58,382 nt of DNA. It comes from CAYLKS01 sp964384205 [NCBI: uncultured bacterium]. Its GTDB lineage: Bacteria; JAGOEH01. The position numbers and the translations under genes were made by a program. The stretch spans positions 41,117-99,498 of the forward strand of contig CAYLKS010000003.1 in the NCBI GenBank assembly GCA_964384205.1, in the 5' to 3' direction. Shown here in pieces: positions 8,689 through 17,636 of this stretch (positions are counted from its first letter, which is position 1; every line of letters begins with the position of its first letter). Under the pieces are notes generated by a model. It ran no database searches and was not told the DNA's origin. It worked only from the letters and a program-made list of their open reading frames with translations.

Positions 8689-8967
8689 ATGGAAAATCCT
8701 ATAGAAATTCTATATTTTTCATCAGAAACATGCAATGTATGTAAAGTACTTCGGCCAAAAGTAAAAGAATTAACACAAGAACTAAATATTAAATTTAATT
8801 ATATTGACATCGATAAAAACCCGGATAAAAAAGGACAATATATGATCTTTTCAATACCCACAATACTTATAGAAATTAATGGGAAAGAATATAAAAGGTT
8901 TTCTCGAAATATCTCAGTTATGGAATTAAAACAAAATCTTATCCGATATATGGAATTGGTCAAATAG
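8689..8967 (+). CDS. Thioredoxin-like small redox protein
   Basis: A 92-residue single-domain thioredoxin fold protein. The redox pair CNVC (C15, C18) follows the first strand ILYFSSET, with YIDIDKNPD and the cis-proline motif SIPTI further on. The sequence CNVC, not CGPC, and the short length set it apart from housekeeping thioredoxin. No signal peptide, so cytoplasmic. The gene stands alone with its own promoter and a strong ribosome site, and its last 8 bases overlap the end of the convergent protease gene. Its physiological partner cannot be inferred. Confidence 0.85.
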   Translation: MENPIEILYFSSETCNVCKVLRPKVKELTQELNIKFNYIDIDKNPDKKGQYMIFSIPTILIEINGKEYKRFSRNISVMELKQNLIRYMELVK

Positions 8968-9793
8968 ATTTTTCATTATTATTACCATATTTTCTATATG
9001 GTAAATATTCAACTGATGGAATTTTTCTCAAAGGCTGAGGGAAAAGATTCATAAGTTTTAATATTTCTTCAGGAAAATCTGTATTCACAGGAAGTCCTAA
9101 TTCTTTAGCTTCATCTGCTGAAATAGGATAATCATGAGTCCACTTTCCAGTAGATAATATATGTGCTATTTCTTTTGCTTTCTCTTCTCCTACTTTATCA
9201 TGTAATAATTCGAATACTGCCATATTAAGCTGTTTTATAGCTTTCTCAGCTTGATCAGCCAACAATAAAGTCTGATCATCTACTTTATCTATTGACTTAT
9301 TCTTTACTACTTTTAAAATCGATGCCGCGGGATATTGTCCCAATTGAGGATCTACAGGCCCCAACACAGCATCTTCTGTCATAACAATTTCATCAGCTGC
9401 AAGTGCAATCAATGTCCCACCAGACATTGCATAATGAGGAACAAATACCCTAACTTTTGCTTTATGTCTTTTTAATGCTCTCGCTATTTGTAAAGATGCA
9501 AGAACCAATCCGCCTGGAGTATGAACTACAAGATCAATAGGAACATCCGGAGCTGTTAAATGTATTGCTCTTATTACTTCTTCAGAATCATGAATATCAA
9601 TATATTTCATAACAGGAAAACCTAAAAAACTCATAGTTTCCTGTCTATGTATTAGCAAAATTAATCTACTTTTAAACTTTTCTTCGATCACAGAAATCAA
9701 TTTTTTTCTACTTGCTTCAAGCATTCTCTGCTTTATAACAGGCTGAATAGCAGAAATCATAAAAAATAACCAAAAAAATATAAATAAATCCAT
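8960..9793 (-). CDS. Membrane-anchored ClpP-fold serine protease (SDH/SppA-like, PF01972 type)
   Basis: Resembles the serine dehydrogenase proteinase family, ClpP/SppA-fold membrane proteases seen in archaea and various bacteria. One N-terminal membrane helix (residues 2-20) precedes the protease domain, with VVHTPGG (oxyanion region) and the putative nucleophile S124 in AMSGGTLIALAADE, then LGPVDPQLGQ. The start at 9793 is preferred over an upstream in-frame one because GGGAGG lies 9 bases before it, and this start does not overlap the rhomboid gene. It is 277 residues, directly downstream of a rhomboid protease in the same direction, suggesting a joint role in membrane protein turnover. Confidence 0.85.
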   Translation of the reverse strand: MDLFIFFWLFFMISAIQPVIKQRMLEASRKKLISVIEEKFKSRLILLIHRQETMSFLGFPVMKYIDIHDSEEVIRAIHLTAPDVPIDLVVHTPGGLVLASLQIARALKRHKAKVRVFVPHYAMSGGTLIALAADEIVMTEDAVLGPVDPQLGQYPAASILKVVKNKSIDKVDDQTLLLADQAEKAIKQLNMAVFELLHDKVGEEKAKEIAHILSTGKWTHDYPISADEAKELGLPVNTDFPEEILKLMNLFPQPLRKIPSVEYLPYRKYGNNNEKSI

Positions 9794-9813
9794 CTTCTCA
9801 TACCTCCCACATA

Positions 9814-10545
9814 TTAATAATAATTCCAAGAACTTCTATATCCAAACTCATCAAAATAATAATATTTTTCCTTTGACCTGACAAATATCTTTACAACAAT
9901 AAGGCCAAAAACAAAGCCACCAATATGAGCCCACCATGCAACTCCACCAACATTAGAAGGACTTGCTAATGCTATTAATCCTGATAAAAACTGAGAAAAA
10001 AACCATACAAATAAATAAAAAACTGCAGGTATAGCAATAAACATAGGATAAAAGAAAATTGGTACTAATGTAATTATATTTGCCCTTGGAAACAATACCA
10101 TATAAGCACCTAACACACCTGCTATTGCTCCAGATGCACCAACTGTTGGTATAGTGGAATTATAATTAAATATAAAATGAACCAAACCCGCTATAATACC
10201 CGACAATAAATAAAAAACAAAAAATCGTAAATGCCCCATTCTATCCTCAACATTATCTCCAAAAATCCATAATGTCCACATATTACTAATCAAATGCATC
10301 CATCCTCCATGTAAAAACATACTCGTTACAAAAGGCCACCAATCATCAATTCGTAATCCAAGCCACATAGCCCATTGAGGATGAGAATATCTTGCAGGCA
10401 CTACCCCAAAAATATAAAATATTTTATTCAATACATCTCTGGGTACAGATAACTCAAACATAAAAATAATAACATTTATGCCTATTATTAACCATGTAAT
10501 TAATGGCGGTTTTCTCGTTGGAATAGTATCTTTAATTGGAAACAT
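9814..10545 (-). CDS. Rhomboid-family intramembrane serine protease
   Basis: Cleaves transmembrane segments of membrane proteins within the bilayer. Six or seven membrane helices are seen. The catalytic Ser is S138 in GASG, the general base H207 in AHIGGFVFG, and the oxyanion-side HLISN motif has H84 and N88. The L1 loop contains the typical Trp/Arg-rich stretch. The 243-residue length is normal, with a short aromatic cytoplasmic tail. It is followed after about 20 bases by the ClpP-fold membrane protease and preceded by a PilZ-type gene 10 bases upstream, so these three probably form one transcript. Confidence 0.92.
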   Translation of the reverse strand: MFPIKDTIPTRKPPLITWLIIGINVIIFMFELSVPRDVLNKIFYIFGVVPARYSHPQWAMWLGLRIDDWWPFVTSMFLHGGWMHLISNMWTLWIFGDNVEDRMGHLRFFVFYLLSGIIAGLVHFIFNYNSTIPTVGASGAIAGVLGAYMVLFPRANIITLVPIFFYPMFIAIPAVFYLFVWFFSQFLSGLIALASPSNVGGVAWWAHIGGFVFGLIVVKIFVRSKEKYYYFDEFGYRSSWNYY

Positions 10546-10554
10546 ATCTCCCCT

Positions 10555-11709
10555 TTATTTTTCTTTAGTTATATAAAACTTTTGAATCAATTTATCTATT
10601 CTTTTGACAACATCATTTTTTGATAATCCTATAGTCCTAACTAAAACATCTGATCCTCCAAACATCTTCAAGGCTTTAATTACTTTTTCTTTCTCAATAA
10701 GCTGTTCAAATACCATCATAATTGGAATATTTCTCTCTTTTGCTTCATTAATCATATTAAGCCACTTTAATGAATCAAGTCCCCTCTTAACAGGATATAA
10801 ACTGCTTATAAAAATATGTGGTGCAAATTTTATAATATGCACTCTTGCCTGGTCAGGATTATTAAAATATAATACATTATAATCATCTTTTATCAAATTA
10901 TAAATACTATCTTTAATATCAAAAATTAAAATTCTATCATATTTTATAACTTCATTATCATTAACAGATGCACTATAAATAATTGGCTTAATATCCTTTT
11001 TCTCACTACTATGTTTCTCAGGAAAAGATTCCTTTAACAATTTCTTCTTTTCTTCTTTAGCTTGCTCCCTTAATTTATTGATAATAAAATCACTAATCTG
11101 TTTCTTAAAAACATTTTGAATCTTTAAAAATTCTATACCTATTTTATATGAACTTACATTACGGATAATACATTCCTCAATTATAATATTAGAATTATCA
11201 ATAAAAAAGAATAAATTATATAACCTTCCTCCTGCTTTTAATTTATTATCAATTAATTGAATAGATGGTTTAAAAGCAAGCCCATTTTTACTTAAATCCA
11301 TTAATTTCCCAATTTCAAAGGAATCTTCATCTTTGTGAAGCTCTCCAATCAATTTAAGATCTTCATCATTATAGTGAAATTTACTAAAATCTATCCGTAC
11401 ATCTCTTCTCTTAAAATGGATACTATCTGGTATTTTAAAATAAAAAAATCCATCCTCTAAAGGTTTTATATTTGCAACAAAATTAAATAAATAACCTGAA
11501 AAGAAAAAAAATACTTCACCATCAAATTTCTTATTAGGTAATTTACCAATAAATACTGTTATACTTTTTTTTTCAATACTATTTAACAAACCATAAAAAA
11601 CTCTATCATTAATTTTTACTTCTATCTTTTCTCTTTGTTCCAGTAACTTCGAAAAAATTTTTATTATTTTTTCTTTATCTTTTATATTGCCAGCAATATC
11701 TTTTAACAT
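10555..11709 (-). CDS. PilZ-domain protein with degenerate receiver-like C-terminus
   Basis: A 384-residue cytoplasmic protein in three parts. The N-terminal ~95 residues are beta-rich, like the YcgR-type domain that often precedes PilZ. A PilZ domain (about residues 95-215) has the c-di-GMP-binding motifs RRDVR and DLSKNG. After a charged linker, residues ~255-380 follow a response-regulator pattern (DRILIFDIKD, then FISSLYPVKRGLDSLKWL), but the position expected for the phospho-accepting Asp is Ser. It could sense c-di-GMP and pass the signal to a partner through the receiver-like part. First gene of the unit with rhomboid and protease. No ribosome site is visible before the ATG. Confidence 0.75.
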   Translation of the reverse strand: MLKDIAGNIKDKEKIIKIFSKLLEQREKIEVKINDRVFYGLLNSIEKKSITVFIGKLPNKKFDGEVFFFFSGYLFNFVANIKPLEDGFFYFKIPDSIHFKRRDVRIDFSKFHYNDEDLKLIGELHKDEDSFEIGKLMDLSKNGLAFKPSIQLIDNKLKAGGRLYNLFFFIDNSNIIIEECIIRNVSSYKIGIEFLKIQNVFKKQISDFIINKLREQAKEEKKKLLKESFPEKHSSEKKDIKPIIYSASVNDNEVIKYDRILIFDIKDSIYNLIKDDYNVLYFNNPDQARVHIIKFAPHIFISSLYPVKRGLDSLKWLNMINEAKERNIPIMMVFEQLIEKEKVIKALKMFGGSDVLVRTIGLSKNDVVKRIDKLIQKFYITKEK

Positions 11710-11718
11710 AATATTATA

Positions 11719-11746
11719 AAATTACTATTAAAATAAAATTTGTCAA
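11719..11746 (-). promoter_or_regulatory. Possible promoter of the PilZ-receiver gene
   Basis: TTGACA at 11746-11741 with TAATTT at 11724-11719 (16-base spacer). The expected start point is about 3 bases before the ATG (11709), so the message would be near-leaderless. Confidence 0.4.
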
Positions 11747-11756
11747 TAAAAAAAAA

Positions 11757-12938
11757 CTAAAAATCGCTATATAAATTCAAATTAATCTTTTTTAACACAT
11801 TATAATTAATATTAAAATCTTTACTTTTTAAAAAAAGAGCTAACTCTCTATCATTCTTTTTAGAAAAAATATTATAATAAAAATTGACTTTATATAAATA
11901 TAAAAGATCTTCCTTTATACTCTCATATTTTTTATCTGAATGTAAATATTTATAATACAAAAACTGATCTCTAATAACATAATTTATACTTTTCTTCAAA
12001 GAATGCTCTCTAATTTTTACAGGAATATTATACCAATGAGAAAGAAAATCATACACAGTAATTTTTATATCCTTCACCTCTGCTATCACAATATTATTAA
12101 ACTTATCAATATTTTTCAAATAATCTATCCCTAACGCATCTCTTCCAATTTCTTTCTTTTTCAATAATTCAAATACTATATTTCTTAAAATATCAATAGC
12201 TTCTGAATTAATATAAACAGAATCTCCATACAAAGAATCTATAACAAATTTATCCAATAAATAATCGCTCTTAAACCTTATATATCTTTTTAAATATTTT
12301 CCATACCTAACCTTAAAATCATAATCTTTCTTAATAATATTATCTCTAACATTCAAAACTCGTATAATATAATAACCATTAATATCTCTCACCACTTTAG
12401 AATAACTTCCAACCTTCAAATTATATAATATATTTTGCAAAATCGAAGACAAAATAGAAGGTTTCACCCATTCTAATTTATAATATTTTATATTTTTATT
12501 TAAATTTATATCATCAACATTAAAAAAATGCTTACTTTGATAAACTTCTATTAAAAACTCTTTATTCTGGAAATCATAAAATTTAGCTACCGTACTGGAA
12601 TCTGGTACAGGAATTTTTTCAATAAAATTCTCCTCAATATAATTTTGTAAAGATAATTCTATTTTCTTTGCTCTATAAAATAAATTTCCTATTGTATCAA
12701 AAGGGATAATATTTTGTAGTGAATCCGCAATATAAAACTTATATATCATAAATTTAGCAAATTCAACTCTTAATGAATCAGAATCCACTTTGTTACTGAA
12801 CTGCAAATATCTAAAATAATCTTCTTTAAATTGAGATTTAGTTATACAGTAATTTTTATATGAAATAATACAATCTTCTTCTATTGTTTTACCACAAAAC
12901 AAAATAAAAAAAACAATAAAAATAAAAAAGAATTTCAT
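11757..12938 (-). CDS. SurA/PpiC-like lipoprotein, divergent
   Basis: A 393-residue lipoprotein (lipobox ILFC, Cys15) with the layout of a periplasmic SurA/PrsA-type foldase. An N-terminal helical domain includes the ITKSQFKEDYFRYL pattern. A stretch at about residues 130-205 then ends in GYYIIRVLNVRD, the usual end of a parvulin domain. The first half of that domain is short and lacks recognisable catalytic residues, so isomerase activity is doubtful and a chaperone role is more likely. It lies 3 bases downstream of the large T9SS cargo gene in the same direction, so it may help fold or deliver that protein. Confidence 0.65.
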   Translation of the reverse strand: MKFFFIFIVFFILFCGKTIEEDCIISYKNYCITKSQFKEDYFRYLQFSNKVDSDSLRVEFAKFMIYKFYIADSLQNIIPFDTIGNLFYRAKKIELSLQNYIEENFIEKIPVPDSSTVAKFYDFQNKEFLIEVYQSKHFFNVDDINLNKNIKYYKLEWVKPSILSSILQNILYNLKVGSYSKVVRDINGYYIIRVLNVRDNIIKKDYDFKVRYGKYLKRYIRFKSDYLLDKFVIDSLYGDSVYINSEAIDILRNIVFELLKKKEIGRDALGIDYLKNIDKFNNIVIAEVKDIKITVYDFLSHWYNIPVKIREHSLKKSINYVIRDQFLYYKYLHSDKKYESIKEDLLYLYKVNFYYNIFSKKNDRELALFLKSKDFNINYNVLKKINLNLYSDF

Positions 12939-12941
12939 ATA

Positions 12942-15900
12942 CTATTTTAAATAAATAATCTTAAATGTTTGTTTATAGTTACCATTATTAAATAATATAA
13001 AATATATCCCTGAGGACAATATTTTAGAAGGAACAAATTTAAAGTCATATACTCCTTTATTAAAAAATCTATCTTCAAACAAAGTATATACCAAACGACC
13101 AGAAATATCATAAATTTTTAAATTAGATTTTGCCGACGTTTTAAAAAAACATCTAATATTTAATACATCAGAAAAAGGATTGGGAAAAACTTTTAATAAG
13201 TTCTGATATCTATCGTTATTAACAATAACATCTTTATTTAAAGAATAATAATTAATATTCCCACTATTATCATAAACCTTCAAATATATCTCTAAAAATA
13301 ATGAATCAGGATTATGCAAAGAAGTAAAATCAAAAGATAATATCTCTCCAGATTGAGAAACTTCAGGAAAATCTTTAGACAATCGAGCAAAATTTATTAA
13401 AATACTATTAGGAGTTTCATAATTTAAAACAAGAGGAAAAGAAACATCACTCTTTAATAATTTTTCAGCCTTTATATTGGCTATTTTTAACGAATCATTT
13501 AAAACTCTAATATATAATTCTCCCCCCATAATAGGTTTTTTGCCATTACTAAAAAGCCTGAACTTTTTAACCTGCTCTATCTCATCTATGTCATAATAAA
13601 AAGAATTATCATTTTTAAATAATTTGTTTTTATCAAGATGAAAAAGAATCTCAAAATTACTACTATACCAGCTATACATTTTTGCAAAAGCAATAATATC
13701 ATCTGCGTTAAAACTGCCATTTGGCTTGGAATACATATACGGTGGATTATTGCCCTTCCAATATACAATAGGAGCAATATCAGCAATAGGATCCTGTACC
13801 CCATTTTTCCCATTCCATCCTCTAACAAAAAGTAAAATATCATTTCCATCTATACGACCATCAGGAAAAGGTCTCAGATGAGGAGGATCGCCATAATTAA
13901 AAGTCATACTATCTGAATTTGCGATGTCTCCAACCATAGCACCAAAAATCAATAAATGTTCAGCAGCTAAACCATCTTCTGGTTCATCCCCTGTAGTATA
14001 ATTCTTCACAGTTGAGCTATCCAAATTAACATACATAGCAGAAATAAAATATCTTTTGCTCCTATCAGTTGATAGATAATCAATAACATTTGAATCAACT
14101 TCTATATTCATATAAGCAAAAATCCCCTCTCTTGTTACACCTGTTAAAGAATTAAGAAGAGAGGTAGATATTTCAAATTTCCCAGATGAATTTATAGCAT
14201 CAATAGAAGAATAAGTAAAAAACACTTGTCCACCTAAATTATATCTTTCAAAAATAGGACCTTGAGAAATAGAAACAACTCTATAATGTGAAGTATCAAT
14301 ATATCCTTTCAAGTTTAAGCTGACAATATCATCAGGTTTTTTCAAATAAAAAGCTATTTCTCTATTCTGAGAAAAATTATTAACAATAATTCTATTATCA
14401 AAATCTAATCCATCAACAATCGCAAATGTAGTTAAATTAGTATCATTTATAATTAAACGATATTTGCTATATTTCGCTACCTCCTGCCCATAATCATCTT
14501 TTACTAATGCCCATATATACCCTGTATCAGGAAAAGCACTTAAAGTATTACTTATCTTCCAAGTATAATAACCTTTAGTAGGATTAATAGAAGAGTCTAT
14601 TAAAATTTCATCGCCAGATAATACAATTTCTGAATTATTTGTGTCAGGGTCAAAATATAACTTCATGGTACAATTAGATAAATTATCATCTTTTATAGAA
14701 TAATATATTCTAAATGTTGAATGCGGAGCAATCAATATATCGGCAGTATCGTATGGTGCATCAGGAGTTATATAATTAATTTCCGGAAGGCTATTTATAA
14801 TTCCCTGAAACTTAGTTATTCGAGCGCCTGAAGAAGAAGTATCTGCAACATATACATCCACTTTATCAAGACCAATTTCTCCTTTACAAACAGAGATAGC
14901 ACGTGGCTTGTATAATTTACCTACTGTAATATCTGTACCATCTGAGGGCTCTCCTATCTCTTTTATTAAAATAGGTTCTAAATCTAAAGAAGGGTCCAAT
15001 GCCCCTACGTCATTAAAAACTTTAACAACACCTGAAATACTATCAATTGCATATAAATAAACATCTGCATAATCAACTGTAGAGGTATTATATTTTTGAT
15101 ATCTAAAAATATCAAGATCTAATATAACCATACTATCTGCAAAAGTATACAAATAATTCAACCTATAAGCGCCAAGAGTATCTCCTGTCAAATAAAATTT
15201 ATGAATACCAATAGAATCTGCAATATAAACATCAATATAACCAGTTAAATTATTTCTCCTTGCAGCAACTGCTCTTGGTATCTTAATAACAGGCATGGAA
15301 TGACTTGCAGCATAAGAACTATCATATTGAAAAATATCCACTGAAACATAGGACTTTATTGTCAATGTTGAATCTGCTGGCGGAACCCACCCATGAATAC
15401 CATTGCCAAAAAGAACTCTCGAAGAGAATCTATCAAAAGTATAAACTTTTGCAGTACTATCATATTTTTCCAAATCATCAACCTGAGTAAAAAGCTCAGA
15501 ACCAACATACACAGTAATAGAGTCTAATTTTGCATATTCCCCATATGGAGATTCATTTATATAAAAACTCTGATTTGCAACACCTCCTCTCAATGTACCA
15601 TTATAAGTCTGAGGGCCTGCAAAACTTAATTTGCCATCAGAATCAGCATTTCCATTAATAATCAATACTCTTTTTTTTGACCGATCACAGATAAATCCCA
15701 TAACATCATTATGATTTGTAGAACCTATAAAATAAATATCTTCTGTTGTATCAATATAAGAACGATATCTATAATCATTACTTGATGGTGTCAAAGTAGA
15801 CAACTCTGATTCATAGTCAACATTATCAACCTTCAAAATATCTGATAATAATGTATTAGTAGGTCCTATCCTATCTGCTAAATACACATTAACATTAGAA

Positions 15901-16601
15901 TTATCTACAGTCCCTGTATCCTGTGGCACAATTGAAATACTTTTTAAATAATTAAAACTACCATTTATTGAAGTTAACGTATTGCTAACTGCAGAACTAT
16001 CCTCATAAAGTAAATATGTTTCAATTTTTACATCTGTAGTAGTCAATTGAGCTGCATTACCACCACCAAATAAAAATATCCCTTTATCCTTATCCAGAAC
16101 ATAATGATGTGCACCACTTGCAGAAGAATTAAAATTAGCAACTTCGCTCCATAACGCTCCATTAACATAAACATTTGTAGAATTATCTAAAATATCAAAT
16201 TTGCTCAAATTTTTATCAAAATAAATAAGATATACTGTATCTATTCCAGAATTATTTATAATAATTTCTAATGAATCGACAATGGGAGTATTCTCATTAT
16301 CGCTATTAGTCAATATACCACTATAAACAACCTGCATTCTAAACATGCTTGTCTTTGCTCGCCCCGCATCATTACAAAAAATCACAGGAGTTGCTATAGT
16401 AGAAGATGTTATATAATCAATAACAACATCAAGTCCTGTTATATTTTTAAAAACTTCATTCTGATGCGCTATTGAAAAATACTTCCCATTATAAAAAACA
16501 TCCCCATTAAACCATAAAACAGGCTTATATGACACACTTACTTGAGAATAAACTATATTTAAAAATATCAACAGACAAAAAAGTATTTTATAAATTTTCA
16601 T
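12942..16601 (-). CDS. Large secreted protein with NHL-like repeats, cohesin/dockerin-like modules and T9SS sorting domain
   Basis: A 1219-residue exported protein with signal peptide MKIYKILFCLLIFLNIVYSQ. Residues to ~600 contain repeated units of the type VDVYVAD or YIDVYIADSIGI, resembling an NHL-type propeller. An Ig-like segment follows (~600-720), then a cohesin-like beta domain (~725-890). Next are two dockerin-like calcium half-motifs, PDGRIDGNDILLFVRGW and NGSFNADDIIAFAKMY (~905-975). The last 88 residues are a classic type A sorting domain (VFPNPFSD, KIYDISGRLV, SSGIYF, and an end in FKIIYLK), which directs secretion across the outer membrane by the Por/T9SS machinery. Biological target unknown. 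The ATG directly follows a terminator U-tract. Confidence 0.8.
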   Translation of the reverse strand: MKIYKILFCLLIFLNIVYSQVSVSYKPVLWFNGDVFYNGKYFSIAHQNEVFKNITGLDVVIDYITSSTIATPVIFCNDAGRAKTSMFRMQVVYSGILTNSDNENTPIVDSLEIIINNSGIDTVYLIYFDKNLSKFDILDNSTNVYVNGALWSEVANFNSSASGAHHYVLDKDKGIFLFGGGNAAQLTTTDVKIETYLLYEDSSAVSNTLTSINGSFNYLKSISIVPQDTGTVDNSNVNVYLADRIGPTNTLLSDILKVDNVDYESELSTLTPSSNDYRYRSYIDTTEDIYFIGSTNHNDVMGFICDRSKKRVLIINGNADSDGKLSFAGPQTYNGTLRGGVANQSFYINESPYGEYAKLDSITVYVGSELFTQVDDLEKYDSTAKVYTFDRFSSRVLFGNGIHGWVPPADSTLTIKSYVSVDIFQYDSSYAASHSMPVIKIPRAVAARRNNLTGYIDVYIADSIGIHKFYLTGDTLGAYRLNYLYTFADSMVILDLDIFRYQKYNTSTVDYADVYLYAIDSISGVVKVFNDVGALDPSLDLEPILIKEIGEPSDGTDITVGKLYKPRAISVCKGEIGLDKVDVYVADTSSSGARITKFQGIINSLPEINYITPDAPYDTADILIAPHSTFRIYYSIKDDNLSNCTMKLYFDPDTNNSEIVLSGDEILIDSSINPTKGYYTWKISNTLSAFPDTGYIWALVKDDYGQEVAKYSKYRLIINDTNLTTFAIVDGLDFDNRIIVNNFSQNREIAFYLKKPDDIVSLNLKGYIDTSHYRVVSISQGPIFERYNLGGQVFFTYSSIDAINSSGKFEISTSLLNSLTGVTREGIFAYMNIEVDSNVIDYLSTDRSKRYFISAMYVNLDSSTVKNYTTGDEPEDGLAAEHLLIFGAMVGDIANSDSMTFNYGDPPHLRPFPDGRIDGNDILLFVRGWNGKNGVQDPIADIAPIVYWKGNNPPYMYSKPNGSFNADDIIAFAKMYSWYSSNFEILFHLDKNKLFKNDNSFYYDIDEIEQVKKFRLFSNGKKPIMGGELYIRVLNDSLKIANIKAEKLLKSDVSFPLVLNYETPNSILINFARLSKDFPEVSQSGEILSFDFTSLHNPDSLFLEIYLKVYDNSGNINYYSLNKDVIVNNDRYQNLLKVFPNPFSDVLNIRCFFKTSAKSNLKIYDISGRLVYTLFEDRFFNKGVYDFKFVPSKILSSGIYFILFNNGNYKQTFKIIYLK

Positions 16602-16602
16602 A

Positions 16603-16643
16603 ATAAAAAAGGAATGGATGCAATTTATTACAAAATTGCATCC
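16603..16643 (-). terminator. Intrinsic terminator after the barrel gene
   Basis: GGATGCAATTT (16616-16626) pairs with AAATTGCATCC (16633-16643) around a 6-base loop. On the minus strand a T-tract (16604-16610) follows and leads into the start codon of the T9SS cargo gene at 16601. Confidence 0.75.
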
Positions 16644-16676
16644 AATAAATTAAGCCGGCAAAACAAACAAAACGAA

Positions 16677-17306
16677 TTAAAACACAGAGATTAAAATTCC
16701 AATCTCATAAGATATAAAATCAATATTAGAATATCTACTAGGAGTATAAATTTTAGAATAATGAATTTCAACATAAGGTTCAAAAGGAATAAACATCAAC
16801 TTAAATCTTGAGCCTACAACAGCATCAACACCATAAGATGAATCAAAATCAGAAAAATCTACATATTTCCTTAACTGTTCAATAGCCGGAATTACTGTTT
16901 TAGACTCGAAATCTAAATCATATTTTCCAATCCCAAGCCCTGCATACGGCACTATTGGAATCAATGGAACACTTAATTTAAATTTACCATGGAATACATA
17001 AGATTTTATAGTTAAGTCAAATTTTTGCCTAAAATCCATATTAAGAATATCTAATTCTAACATAAATGATTTTTTTATATATGAAGAAGAAAAATCAAAA
17101 TCAAAAAAAGGTAACCCTGTAAACATTATTTTCCCATTATATTGTATACCTTTTATATCTACTAATTTAAAATTATCATAATATGTAGCTCCCTTATATG
17201 ATGAATTACTTATGCCAAAACCTGCCTTTATACCTAATATTGCATAATTATCTGATGTTAAAAACAAAACTCCAAAGACTATCCATAAATACAAATTTCT
17301 TTTCAT
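16677..17306 (-). CDS. Predicted outer-membrane beta-barrel protein
   Basis: A 209-residue exported protein: signal peptide to about residue 22 (ending NYA), then alternating amphipathic strands with glycine-rich turns (GIKAGFGIS, PYAGLGIGKYDLDF) and a final strand ending SVF. This looks like an eight- or ten-stranded OmpA/OmpW-size barrel as in porin-family proteins of Bacteroidota. Function unknown. It has a good ribosome site (CAGGAG, about 6 bases before the ATG), is divergent from rpmB, and is closed by its own terminator. Confidence 0.65.
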   Translation of the reverse strand: MKRNLYLWIVFGVLFLTSDNYAILGIKAGFGISNSSYKGATYYDNFKLVDIKGIQYNGKIMFTGLPFFDFDFSSSYIKKSFMLELDILNMDFRQKFDLTIKSYVFHGKFKLSVPLIPIVPYAGLGIGKYDLDFESKTVIPAIEQLRKYVDFSDFDSSYGVDAVVGSRFKLMFIPFEPYVEIHYSKIYTPSRYSNIDFISYEIGILISVF

Positions 17307-17377
17307 ATTTTCTCCTGTATAAATTTATATAAAAAAAACAAAATTGCAAGAAAAAAAATCCATAATTAAAAAAAGAC

Positions 17378-17405
17378 TTGATTTTTTCACCATAAATATT
17401 ATATT
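17378..17405 (+). promoter_or_regulatory. Promoter of rpmB
   Basis: TTGATT at 17378-17383 and TATATT at 17400-17405 with a 16-base spacer. A GAGAGGAG ribosome site follows at 17428-17435, 9 bases before the ATG. Confidence 0.55.
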
Positions 17406-17444
17406 AGTTGAGCAATTAAACAACAAAGAGAGGAGAATTTCCAA

Positions 17445-17636
17445 ATGGCTTACAGATGTGAAATTTGTGGAAAAAAACCACAGGTCGGTGCTACAATAAG
17501 TCATGCTCATAATGTGAACAAAAGAAGATTCTTACCTAATTTACAATCTGTTAACGCTATTGTTGACGGTAAAAGAAAAAAAATTAAAGTCTGCACTACA
17601 TGTATAAAATCAGGCAGAGTCGTTAAAGCTATATAA
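17445..17636 (+). CDS. rpmB: 50S ribosomal protein L28
   Basis: L28 of the large ribosomal subunit, 63 residues. It is the zinc-binding form: CEIC (C5, C8) and CTTC (C50, C53) make a complete four-Cys site. The family blocks GATISHAHNVNKRRFLPNLQ and CIKSGRVVKA are present. It is monocistronic with its own promoter and a strong ribosome site, and its stop codon is part of a perfect palindrome shared with the convergent radical SAM gene. Confidence 0.97.
   Translation: MAYRCEICGKKPQVGATISHAHNVNKRRFLPNLQSVNAIVDGKRKKIKVCTTCIKSGRVVKAI

Noticed and set aside
17325-17510. Minus-strand ORF overlapping the rpmB promoter
   Set aside because: It overlaps a certain ribosomal protein gene and its promoter and encodes no recognisable protein.
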